The translations under genes and the position numbers were made by a program. Below, piece by piece: positions 1 to 5,541 of a stretch of DNA of 8,652 nucleotides. The stretch is from positions 1-8,652 of the forward strand of contig CATWBR010000175.1 in NCBI GenBank assembly GCA_958349075.1, read 5' to 3'. How positions within the stretch are numbered: position 1 is the first letter of the stretch; every line of letters starts with the position of its first letter. This DNA comes from an uncultured Clostridium sp. Its GTDB lineage: Bacteria; Bacillota; Clostridia; Lachnospirales; Lachnospiraceae. The notes under the pieces are model-generated. The model saw only the letters and a list, made by a program, of their open reading frames with translations. It did no database searches and was not told where the DNA came from.

Positions 1-67
1 CAACGGGATTCGAACCCGCGGTCTCTGCGTTGCGAACGCAGCGCTCTCCCAGCTGAGCTATGTCCCC
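1..67 (-). tRNA. tRNA-Ala, anticodon CGC (partial, 3' end outside window)
   Basis: The minus strand begins GGGGACA and folds as a cloverleaf. The D arm is GCTC/GAGC, the anticodon stem CTGCG/CGCAG with loop TTCGCAA (anticodon CGC), and the T arm GCGGG-TTCGAAT-CCCGT. The gene reads off the left edge: only the first two bases of the 3' acceptor strand are present, so about five paired bases and the discriminator are missing. Anticodon CGC reads GCG alanine codons. The G3:U70 alanine identity pair cannot be checked here, although G3 is present. Confidence 0.95.
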
Positions 68-214
68 ATGTGCTTAATTATATCACAGACAAAAAAGAAT
101 TCAATATATACTTCAAAAAAATCAGAAAAAAACAAATTTTCTTTTCAACCTGAAAAAGGGGATATCCAAAAAAGCGGCTGGGTTCAGTCTGAATCAGGCC
201 AGGCACGGCAAAAA

Positions 215-260
215 CCGGTTCCCAGGAGCACTTAGTCACTGGAAACCGGCTTTTTTCTTT
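215..260. terminator. Bidirectional rho-independent terminator
   Basis: An 11-bp stem (215-225 with 239-249, one G-U pair) closes a 13-nt loop. On the plus strand it is followed by a T-rich run at 251-260, and on the minus strand by five T's (positions 214-210 read in reverse). On the minus strand it lies about 40 bp after the stop of the small ORF at 289-462, which would suit that transcript. Confidence 0.75.
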
Positions 261-288
261 GTAATGGCGTGTCTTGTTGTCTGTTTCC

Positions 289-462
289 CTAATTTCCTCC
301 AGGACCATCCTTACGCGGACGTTCTGATTCGGGAAGCGGCTCTGTGGTAACGGGAAGTTCATCCGGCACCTCATACGTCGCGTTGGAAGATTTTGGCATG
401 TCTATCTCGGGAATATTGCCGTCATCATATAAATTTCTCAATGCATTCACCATCCTTTCCAT
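289..462 (-). CDS. Putative small acidic, proline-rich protein (57 aa), unknown function
   Basis: This minus-strand frame runs from ATG at 462 to TAG at 289-291 and encodes 57 residues. It begins MERMVNALRNLYDDGNIPEI and ends in a Pro/Glu/Arg-rich stretch (PLPESERPRKDGPGGN). It has no signal peptide, membrane segment or recognised domain. Support comes from context: a promoter-like TTGACG-17-TATTCA about 80 bp upstream and a terminator about 40 bp downstream give a complete transcription unit between two tRNA genes. The start is uncertain. No good ribosome binding site precedes the first ATG, while an AAAGGA lies 11 nt before an in-frame TTG at codon 8 (441). I do not recognise the family. 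A longer frame at 78-374 on the same strand overlaps it out of register and is probably spurious. Confidence 0.45.
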   Translation of the reverse strand: MERMVNALRNLYDDGNIPEIDMPKSSNATYEVPDELPVTTEPLPESERPRKDGPGGN

Positions 463-540
463 ACGGAAATGTTTTCTCTGATGTCCTTATTAGTATCTGC
501 GAATGCGGAAAAACTATTCGGACGAGGTGGAGATTAAGGT

Positions 541-569
541 TGAATATCAATGGATACGATGTACGTCAA
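541..569 (-). promoter_or_regulatory. Candidate sigma-A promoter for the 57-aa ORF
   Basis: On the minus strand, TTGACG (564-569) is separated by exactly 17 nt from TATTCA (541-546). Transcription would begin near 534 and leave a leader of about 70 nt before the ATG at 462. The first unit of the 19-bp tandem repeat occupies the spacer. Confidence 0.5.
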
Positions 570-617
570 TAGATACAATAAACATCAACAGATGCGATGA
601 ACATCAACATATACAAA
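547..617. repeat. Imperfect 19-bp tandem repeat, about 3.7 copies
   Basis: Units begin at 547, 566, 585 and 604 (the last partial). They share the pattern TCAAnnGATnCnATnnACn, for example TCAATAGATACAATAAACA and TCAACAGATGCGATGAACA. Each unit begins with TCAA, so the minus strand carries TTGA-type -35-like hexamers every 19 bp. The block lies between a tRNA terminator and the small ORF and overlaps the candidate promoter. Confidence 0.7.
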
Positions 618-644
618 AAAGGCCTGGTAACTACCAGACCTTTT
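615..644 (-). terminator. Terminator of tRNA-Ala(GGC)
   Basis: A 13-bp stem with one internal mismatch (617-629 with 632-644) and a 2-nt loop is followed on the minus strand by six T's (620-615). It lies directly after the 3' end of the minus-strand tRNA-Ala. The plus strand also has four T's after the stem, so weak bidirectional activity is possible. Confidence 0.8.
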
Positions 645-649
645 AGAAA

Positions 650-722
650 TGGAGCATACGGGATTCGAACCCGTGACCTTTTGAATGCCATTCAAACGCG
701 CTCCCAGCTGCGCTAATGCCCC
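650..722 (-). tRNA. tRNA-Ala, anticodon GGC
   Basis: A complete 73-nt cloverleaf including the discriminator A at 650. The acceptor arms GGGGCAT/ATGCTCC contain the G3:U70 wobble pair that defines alanine tRNAs. The anticodon stem TTTGA/TCAAA holds loop ATGGCAT (anticodon GGC, for GCC and GCU codons), and the T arm is ACGGG-TTCGAAT-CCCGT. CCA is not encoded and must be added after transcription. Confidence 0.97.
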
Positions 723-756
723 GTGATTTGATTGATGTTATCAATCAGACAGCAAT

Positions 757-765
757 ATTGTACCA
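757..765 (-). promoter_or_regulatory. Extended -10 promoter for tRNA-Ala(GGC)
   Basis: The minus strand carries TGGTACAAT, a TGn-extended -10 element, 34 bp before the mature tRNA. No clear -35 is present. A perfect inverted repeat (TGATTGAT, 3-nt gap, ATCAATCA; 729-747) lies between this element and the tRNA. Confidence 0.5.
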
Positions 766-919
766 TAAAAAGTTTCAAAAGGGAAGAGTGTTTTTATATT
801 TTATATAGTTTATAATTTCTGATAAATAAAAAAGATTTATGACAGCCAAAAACGGTTCCGTCAGAGGCAGGGACAATCCTTGGCCTGTCTGCATATGATA
901 CATAAAAAAGGCTAAGGTC

Positions 920-1663
920 ATGAAAGATATTAAACTGTGTCATCCGCAATTGCAGATAAAGGCGGCGCGTCTTGTGGAGGCGTGCGAAAAGCAGGGACTG
1001 AAGATTAAAATAGGGGAGACGCTGCGGACCAGGGAAGAGCAGGATGCCCTGTATGCCCAGGGACGGACAAAGCCGGGAAGTATTGTGACAAATGCTCCGG
1101 GAAGCAGTTACAGTTCTTATCACCAGTGGGGAACGGCCTTCGACATCTACCGGAACGACGGGAAGGGAGCCTATGATGAGTCAGGGGACTTTTTCACCAA
1201 GGTCGGACAGATTGGAAAATCCGTCGGCCTGGAGTGGGGAGGCGACTGGAAGAGCATTGTAGATAAACCGCATTTCCAGCTTCCGGACTGGGGCAGCAGT
1301 ACGGCTGGAATCAAGAAAAAGTACGGCACACCGGATGTATTTATGAAAACATGGAGTCAGGTCCAGCCGGGGGCAGCCGGAGCAGACTGGGAACACGACG
1401 GTCAGGGCCGGTATAAATACCGCAAAGAGAACGGCAATTATGCCATGGGTGAATGGCAGCAGATCAACCGCCGATGGTATTTGTTCGGTGCGGACGGATA
1501 TATGCTGACCGGATGGCAGAAATGGAACGGCAGAGTAGTAGGAAAAGACGAACAGGGCGACTGGTATTACTTTGATGAAACACATGGCGGTCCCCTGGAG
1601 GGGGCATGCTGGCATGAGCGCCCGGGAAATAAAGGGGCTCTGGAAATCTGGCAGACGGAATAA
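920..1663 (+). CDS. Peptidoglycan L,D-endopeptidase (M15C/VanY-like) with C-terminal cell-wall-binding repeats
   Basis: A 247-residue endolysin-like enzyme expected to cut the peptide stem of peptidoglycan. Residues about 1-135 form a zinc peptidase of the CwlK / T5-endolysin type. There is a TLRTREEQDALYAQGRT motif (34-50), and the zinc site is H68 and D75 in SYHQWGTAFD with H118 in DKPHFQ, D115 being near the catalytic position. Residues about 156-235 are aromatic- and glycine-rich repeats (GEWQQINRRWYLFGADGYM, TGWQKWNG, GDWYYFDE) like choline-binding or CW_binding repeats, presumably for wall attachment. The start is supported by AAAGG 8 nt before the ATG. There is no signal peptide, as in phage endolysins, so the exit route is unclear. 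No holin or other phage gene lies in the window. It is a single-gene unit between tRNA genes and may be a domesticated prophage lysin. Confidence 0.85.
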   Translation: MKDIKLCHPQLQIKAARLVEACEKQGLKIKIGETLRTREEQDALYAQGRTKPGSIVTNAPGSSYSSYHQWGTAFDIYRNDGKGAYDESGDFFTKVGQIGKSVGLEWGGDWKSIVDKPHFQLPDWGSSTAGIKKKYGTPDVFMKTWSQVQPGAAGADWEHDGQGRYKYRKENGNYAMGEWQQINRRWYLFGADGYMLTGWQKWNGRVVGKDEQGDWYYFDETHGGPLEGACWHERPGNKGALEIWQTE

Positions 1664-1720
1664 GCAGAGCATTATAACGGGGATTTATTGTACGGTTTAA
1701 GAAAGTTACGGACAGAGGAA

Positions 1721-1745
1721 TCCGGCAGGAGGGAATCCTGCCGGA
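1721..1745. other. Perfect 10-bp inverted repeat (hairpin) without a T tract
   Basis: TCCGGCAGGA (1721-1730) and TCCTGCCGGA (1736-1745) are separated by 5 nt. The hairpin lies about 58 bp after the endopeptidase stop and could stabilise its mRNA 3' end. Neither strand has a T run next to it, so it is not a canonical terminator. The rest of 1664-1885 shows nothing else convincing. A 26-codon frame at 1751-1831 follows a GGAGGAG sequence but is too weak to call a gene. Confidence 0.6.
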
Positions 1746-1887
1746 GGAGTATGAAAAAGTATTACTGCAGGTCCTGCCTGCTGATTCTTATATTACACAA
1801 TAATTGTGTTGAAAGTTTGGCGTCTTTGTGAAAAAAGTGTGAAGCCGGATAAAACCGGAAGGCAGGGACCCCTGAACCATATTTTGA

Positions 1888-1917
1888 TTGACAAAGCCTG
1901 CTGATCCCTTATATAAT
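1888..1917 (+). promoter_or_regulatory. Strong sigma-A promoter of tRNA-Leu
   Basis: Consensus TTGACA (1888-1893), an 18-nt spacer and consensus TATAAT (1912-1917) give a predicted start near 1924, about 48 nt before the mature tRNA. Confidence 0.88.
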
Positions 1918-1971
1918 AATAGTGCTGTTTTAGAGGTGGGAGATGTGTTCTGTGTATTCTTACACCGTTGA

Positions 1972-2052
1972 GCGGGTATGGCGGAATTGGCAGACGCGCT
2001 AGATTTAGGTTCTAGTGGAAACCCCGTGCAGGTTCAAGTCCTGTTACCCGCA
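1972..2052 (+). tRNA. tRNA-Leu, anticodon UAG
   Basis: A class II tRNA of 81 nt including the discriminator A. The acceptor is GCGGGTA/TACCCGC, the anticodon stem CTAGA/TCTAG with loop TTTAGGT (anticodon UAG, CUN codons), and there is a long variable arm (TGGAAACCCCGT region). The T arm is GCAGG-TTCAAGT-CCTGT. CCA is not encoded. Confidence 0.97.
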
Positions 2053-2057
2053 TGCTG

Positions 2058-2085
2058 AAAAGTGCTGTATTTACAGCACTTTTTC
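2058..2085 (+). terminator. Terminator of tRNA-Leu
   Basis: A perfect stem (AAAGTGCTGTA / TACAGCACTTT) with a 2-nt loop is followed by a T-rich tail. It starts 6 bp after the tRNA 3' end. Confidence 0.88.
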
Positions 2086-2394
2086 TTAGTTAGGAGAGTT
2101 CAAAGAACACTTCCGATTAAGAAAAAGTCCTCCAGGCAGGGCGTTACAAAACTGTCGAAGGATTCGAAGAAGATAACGCTGTGGGACATTTATATGGCGG
2201 TAGAAAAATATGATGTGGACGACTTATTTAAGTTTCATCCCAAGATCTCCGAGGGATGCCAGATAGGCCGCTTTTTCAGGGAAATATTAAGTCTGCATTT
2301 AGAAGAGGCGATTGAAGCCCTGTCCAGAGAAATGCCGGGTGTTTCATTATATCAACTGGCATCGGAATGGGCGGATTTAAATAAAGAAACGTGA
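2086..2394 (+). pseudogene. 5'-truncated Rrf2-family transcription regulator
   Basis: The open frame ends at a TGA (2392-2394). Its product has the C-terminal half of an Rrf2-type repressor: KITLWDIYMAVEKYD, then CQIGRFFREIL, the long helix EEAIEAL, and a final VSLYQLASEW. These match the dimerisation helix and small C-terminal part of the family. Rrf2 proteins are usually about 135-160 residues, and the first 45 or so, with most of the winged helix, are missing. The segment LVRRVQ...SSRQGVTKL may be the end of the recognition helix and wing. Upstream lie the tRNA-Leu terminator and the tRNA, not coding DNA. The only in-frame initiator-like codon upstream (GTG 2062) sits inside the terminator stem, and the AGGAGAG at 2092 has no ATG, GTG or TTG in frame at usable spacing. 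I read it as a decayed fragment. Expression of a short DNA-binding-defective protein cannot be excluded. Confidence 0.65.
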
Positions 2395-2430
2395 GATTTT
2401 TAAATTGAATAAACCGGAATTAAGAACCAG

Positions 2431-2467
2431 AAAATCTGCCGCCATCCTTTCGATGCGGCAGATTTTT
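2431..2467. terminator. Bidirectional terminator between convergent units
   Basis: A perfect 12-bp stem (AAAATCTGCCGC 2431-2442 with GCGGCAGATTTT 2455-2466) has T runs on both strands. It separates the plus-strand Rrf2 fragment from the minus-strand ada-ogt operon. Confidence 0.88.
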
Positions 2468-2492
2468 CTGCTATTGAGAAACGGTTTGGTTT

Positions 2493-3038
2493 TTATAAGG
2501 CCGTTCCCTTCTCGGGTATAAAAAAACGGGACAGATCAACCCCTTCCAATTCCAGCAATTTTATTTTCGTTGAAATCCCTCCGGCATACCCGGTCAGGCT
2601 GCCGTTTGAGCCCACAACACGGTGACAAGGGATGATGATGGAGATCGGGTTATGCCCGACCGCACCGCCCACCGCCTGGCTGGACATGGTTTTCCTTCCC
2701 ATTCTGGCGGCCATTTTTTTGGCAATGTCTCCGTAGGTGACAACCTCCCCGTACGGAATTTCACATAGAATACTCCATACGCCCTGGCGGAATTCTCCTC
2801 CGATGGGAGCTAACGGAAGCTCGGAAACGGCAGGCTTCTCCCCCGCAAAATACCGGTCCAGCCATTTTTTGGCCGCGGCGAATACGGGCATGCCGTCGTT
2901 TTCCTCCATCGGCCCGGAGACGGACTTACCGTGGTATTTTTGTCCCTCTATCCACAGTCCGGCAAGATGGCTGCCGTCAGAGTCGCAGGCAAGGGTGAGA
3001 ATCCCTGCGGGGGATGTGTAATTTGTCGAATAGTACAT
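2493..3038 (-). CDS. ogt: Methylated-DNA--[protein]-cysteine S-methyltransferase
   Basis: A 181-residue suicide repair protein that moves the methyl group from O6-methylguanine (or O4-methylthymine) to its own cysteine. The N-terminal domain begins MYYSTNYTSPAGILTLACD. The C-terminal half carries FRQGVWSILCEIPYGEVVTYGDIA (split here into recognition-helix region about 83-106), then PISIIIPCHRVVG with acceptor Cys128 in PCHRV, then GSLTGYAGG. The ATG at 3038 is chosen because a perfect AGGAGG lies 6 nt upstream; the open frame extends 51 codons further, but that part overlaps the upstream gene. The start is 11 nt after the stop of the Ada-AlkA fusion, and the Shine-Dalgarno overlaps that stop by one base, so the two are almost certainly co-transcribed and perhaps translationally coupled. 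The usual length and all key residues are present. Confidence 0.95.
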   Translation of the reverse strand: MYYSTNYTSPAGILTLACDSDGSHLAGLWIEGQKYHGKSVSGPMEENDGMPVFAAAKKWLDRYFAGEKPAVSELPLAPIGGEFRQGVWSILCEIPYGEVVTYGDIAKKMAARMGRKTMSSQAVGGAVGHNPISIIIPCHRVVGSNGSLTGYAGGISTKIKLLELEGVDLSRFFIPEKGTAL

Positions 3039-3049
3039 CGTGTACCTCC

Positions 3050-4510
3050 TTACAGTGTATTCCACAGATTGACCGTGGCATAGCTGCGCCATGGCCTCCA
3101 GGCTTCCGCCATTTCGAGCAGTTCTTTGGGAGTATGGCCCGGAAGAGCTTTTTTGACGCCCGCGTCTGTTTCGAGAAAAGCGTCGGGCCACTCCATGGCG
3201 CGCATGGCAATGTACTGTGCCGTCCAGTTTCCGATACCGCGCAGGGCCGTCAGCTTTTTTATCTCTTCCTCCGGCCGGGTGCAGAGGTCAAGAGCAATCT
3301 CTTTCTTAACCAATGCCCGCGCCAGTTCCAGAATGGTGCCGGACCGTGCGGATGTGACACCCAGCACACCGAAATTGTTTGCAATATCGCCATCCATTGC
3401 CAGGATATCCTCCGGTGTTGGAAAAAGGTGAGTCAGCCCCTCAATTCCGGTCCGGCAGGGCGTTCCGTACGCATTAACAATCCTTGCCGCCAATGTGCCT
3501 GCCGCTTTCACCGTAATTTGCTGCCCCAGCACGGCTCTTACGGCCATCTCAAAGGCATTGAAGCAGCCGGGCACACGCGTGCCGGGAACACAGAGGCCGG
3601 GGCGGATGTTATTCATAACGCGAAGTGTTTCATAGACCGCATCCGGATCGCAACAGAGATCAAATAAATGACGTATCCGTGCCAGAACTTGTGACAGCAC
3701 GGGCAGCAGGGATTCACTGATGGTGACGCTTAGGGCGTTTTTTTCCGGCCGGTGGCCGACCCTGACCCATCCGGGGAAGTGTTTCCCCTCCGCATTTTCC
3801 AAACATACGGTGCGCAGGTACTCACCGTTCCTTACGCTTTCAACGCCCGTGATTGTGCGGCGGCCGAGAAAATCAAGCATCTCTTCCCAGGGATAGGGAG
3901 GACGGTAACCTAGGGCAAGCGTAAGGTTTCCGCTGCTTTTTTTTCCCTCGGCGCCTTGTTTCCGAAGGGCTGTGGGGGATAAATGGTACTGCTTTTTAAA
4001 AAGGTCGTTGAAACGCCGCAGACTGCCGAAACCGGCCGCCATGGCCACATTGAGAACCGACAGATCCGTGTCTGTGAGCAGGTTTTTAGCGAGGAGCAGC
4101 CTGCACGTCTGCAGATATTGAACTGGGGAAACGTGATACTCGGCTGTGAACACGCGCCGTAAATGCCTGCTTGTACAGCCAAGCCTTCCGGATATTTCTT
4201 CCAGACTCAGCCCGCTTGAGCAGTCTCTTTCAAACATCCTGGCCGCCCGGTAAACAAGATTGGCGGAGGCGTCCGTGAGTGAAGTGCCGGGAGCGAGTTC
4301 CGGCCTGCATAAAAGGCAGGGGCGGTAACCGGCCCTCTCGGCTTCCGCGGCGGTCCGGAAAAAGGTGCAGTTCCCGGGTTTGGGCTGCTTTGCCCGGCAT
4401 ACGGGCCGGCAGTAGATTCCCGTAGTCGAGATGCCGACGAAAAACCGGCCGTCGAACCGGGCGTCCTTTGCCTTAAACGCAGCATACAGGCTGCTGTCGT
4501 TGTCTGTCAT
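3050..4510 (-). CDS. ada: Ada methyl-sensor / AraC activator / AlkA DNA-3-methyladenine glycosylase fusion
   Basis: A 486-residue fusion for the adaptive response to alkylation. Residues 1-75 are the Ada zinc domain with the four ligands C34, C38 (GIYCRPVCRA), C65 and C68 (CLLC); C34 matches the cysteine that accepts methyl from phosphotriesters. Residues about 80-185 hold two AraC-type helix-turn-helix motifs (LSLEEISGRLGCTSRHLRRVF and VAMAAGFGSLRRFNDLFKKQY region). Residues about 197-310 match the AlkA N-terminal domain (ALGYRPPYPWEEMLDFLGRR). Residues about 315-486 are the HhH-GPD glycosylase, with hairpin LRGIGNWTAQYIAMRA (423-438) and D449 in FLETDAG at the catalytic aspartate position. 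The C-terminal O6-methyltransferase of E. coli Ada is absent here but is supplied by the next gene. Ada-AlkA fusions are known in actinobacteria and Firmicutes. The ATG at 4510 has GAAGGA about 9 nt upstream. It acts in the cytoplasm on DNA and probably activates its own operon when methylated. Confidence 0.94.
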   Translation of the reverse strand: MTDNDSSLYAAFKAKDARFDGRFFVGISTTGIYCRPVCRAKQPKPGNCTFFRTAAEAERAGYRPCLLCRPELAPGTSLTDASANLVYRAARMFERDCSSGLSLEEISGRLGCTSRHLRRVFTAEYHVSPVQYLQTCRLLLAKNLLTDTDLSVLNVAMAAGFGSLRRFNDLFKKQYHLSPTALRKQGAEGKKSSGNLTLALGYRPPYPWEEMLDFLGRRTITGVESVRNGEYLRTVCLENAEGKHFPGWVRVGHRPEKNALSVTISESLLPVLSQVLARIRHLFDLCCDPDAVYETLRVMNNIRPGLCVPGTRVPGCFNAFEMAVRAVLGQQITVKAAGTLAARIVNAYGTPCRTGIEGLTHLFPTPEDILAMDGDIANNFGVLGVTSARSGTILELARALVKKEIALDLCTRPEEEIKKLTALRGIGNWTAQYIAMRAMEWPDAFLETDAGVKKALPGHTPKELLEMAEAWRPWRSYATVNLWNTL

Positions 4511-4586
4511 GATTTTTCATCCTTCCCTAATTAAAGTAAACATAGCGCCCGGATTTCTGCAGTGAATATAGAAACCGGTATGCGCA

Positions 4587-4615
4587 GGTATAATGTCCAC
4601 TTAGTATTATACCAT
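4587..4615 (-). promoter_or_regulatory. Extended -10 promoter inside an 8-11-8 palindrome, upstream of ada-ogt
   Basis: On the minus strand TGGTATAAT (4606-4614) is an extended -10 that would start transcription near 4599, leaving a leader of about 90 nt. The bases GGTATAAT (4587-4594) and ATTATACC (4606-4613) form a perfect inverted repeat around 11 nt, so both strands carry TATAAT. No convincing -35 is visible, as expected for a promoter that needs an activator such as methylated Ada. Confidence 0.55.
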
Positions 4616-4776
4616 GTCACCTGTTTTTCGCTCGCTATTTTCGGACATCCTTTTCAGATATTTATTCATCCAGGAGGATAAGGCGGAGCGCAGGAGAGCC
4701 GCAGTTCATCCTGTTCAAACCCAAAATGGAGGAGCTCCTGTTCTAATGCATTAAGTTTATCGGTTGGAATAAGCCT

Positions 4777-4934
4777 GGGCAAAATAAGCCCCTGCTGGAG
4801 ACATATCATGCAAGGCGCTTCGACCTGATCCTGTTGGATATGCAGATGCCGGAATGGACGGCCATTTGGCAAAGCCGATCGATGCGGATTTACTTTATCA
4901 GGTTCTAAGCGGAATTATCAAGGCAATTGAATAA
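4777..4934 (+). pseudogene. Receiver-domain remnant (response regulator or hybrid histidine kinase) with internal deletion
   Basis: One plus-strand frame reads LLETYHARRFDLILLDMQMP (from about 4792), the region around the phosphoacceptor Asp of a receiver domain. It then jumps frame to GMDGHLAKPIDADLLYQVL (from 4851) and ends at TAA 4932-4934; this is the end of a receiver with the conserved Lys-Pro. The normal stretch of roughly 45-50 residues between the phosphoacceptor and GMDGHLAKP is missing. Both MPGMDG and GMDGH are encoded by similar DNA in intact homologues, so a deletion between short direct repeats is the simple explanation. No promoter or start is visible, and the N-terminal part upstream (4640-4776) is unrecognisable. 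The LDMQMP...HLAKPID style is typical of hybrid sensor kinases. Confidence 0.75.
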
Positions 4935-4996
4935 TATGCTCTTTCATTAAATATTCCTATTACCAATATACAGCAGCATAGGCTGCCCGGCTGGGC

Positions 4997-5038
4997 CTCC
5001 CTTTAACTTTGCGGCCGCGGCTCCGAAGTTAAAGGGAG
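4997..5038. other. Perfect 13-bp inverted repeat spanning the ilvN stop codon
   Basis: CTCCCTTTAACTT (4997-5009) pairs with AAGTTAAAGGGAG (5026-5038) around a GC-rich 16-nt loop that contains GCGGCCGC. The ilvN TAA lies within the stem. There is no T tract after it on the minus strand, so it is not a standard terminator, but it is the only strong structure at the end of the ilvBN transcript. Between 4935 and 4996 I see nothing else. Confidence 0.7.
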
Positions 5039-5541
5039 CGGGAAGAAAGCTGTCTTTCAATAGCAGGGGCGGCCACATTTCCACCTCTGGCAATTTCAAA
5101 ACGGTTGATAAAGCGGCTCTCCAGAAGACGGATGAGTCCGTCGTTGTTTTCCTCCGTATCCACACTTTCAAGTAAAACGGCCGACGGCGTATAGTCGATA
5201 ATTTTGACGCCGTAAACCTGGGAAATTCTGAAAATCTCCGTCATGTCGCCGTCTGAGCAGTTTTTGACCTTTACAAACATGAGCTCCTTGATGTGGATGT
5301 CGATGTCGGTAAAATCCACAACCTTGATCACCTCAACGCTCCGGTTGAGCTGCTTTTTTACCTGTTCAAATACCTTGTCGTCACTGGTGAGGCTCACGGT
5401 CATCCGCGATACGGTCTCATCCTCCGTCCGGCCGACAGTCAGGCTGTTCAGGTTATAGGATTTACCGGAAAACAGGCCGGAAATGCGTGCAAGGACGCCG
5501 ATATCATTTTCTACAAAAAGACAAATCCAACGTTTCTTCAT
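5029..5541 (-). CDS. ilvN: Acetolactate synthase small (regulatory) subunit
   Basis: A 170-residue regulatory subunit that binds the catalytic subunit and mediates valine feedback in characterised homologues. Residues 3-75 form an ACT domain (LFVENDIGVLARISGLFSGK, then YNLNSLTVGRTEDETVSRMT). The C-terminal part (KVKNCSDGDMTEIFRISQVY, then KIIDYTPSAVLLE) matches the ALS_ss C-terminal domain. The start is ATG 5541, which overlaps the ilvB stop in ATGA, so translation is probably coupled; only a weak GGGGTGA precedes it. The length is normal for the family. The valine-site residues were not individually verified. Confidence 0.95.
   Translation of the reverse strand: MKKRWICLFVENDIGVLARISGLFSGKSYNLNSLTVGRTEDETVSRMTVSLTSDDKVFEQVKKQLNRSVEVIKVVDFTDIDIHIKELMFVKVKNCSDGDMTEIFRISQVYGVKIIDYTPSAVLLESVDTEENNDGLIRLLESRFINRFEIARGGNVAAPAIERQLSSRSL

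Noticed and set aside
78..374. Minus-strand open frame of 98 codons
   Set aside because: It overlaps the 57-aa frame out of register and runs through the terminator hairpin. Its product is basic and low in complexity and it has no ribosome binding site.
547..617. CRISPR array
   Set aside because: Units are contiguous 19-bp tandem repeats with no unique spacers. The same applies to the 21-bp repeats in ilvB.
794..1123. Minus-strand 109-codon frame overlapping the endopeptidase start
   Set aside because: Antisense to a gene with clear domain motifs, and shows no recognisable protein features.
1751..1831. 26-codon frame after GGAGGAG
   Set aside because: The spacing to ATG is only about 3 nt, the GGAGGAG is part of the hairpin arm, and there is no further evidence of coding.
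3014..3667. Long plus-strand frame (217 codons) antisense to ada
   Set aside because: A shadow in high-GC coding DNA. The opposite strand encodes a multi-domain protein with intact motifs.
4666..4872. Minus-strand 68-codon frame across the receiver remnant
   Set aside because: Part of it is the antisense of the receiver motif. Some residues (KLNALEQELLHFGFEQDEL) look protein-like, but no family was recognised.
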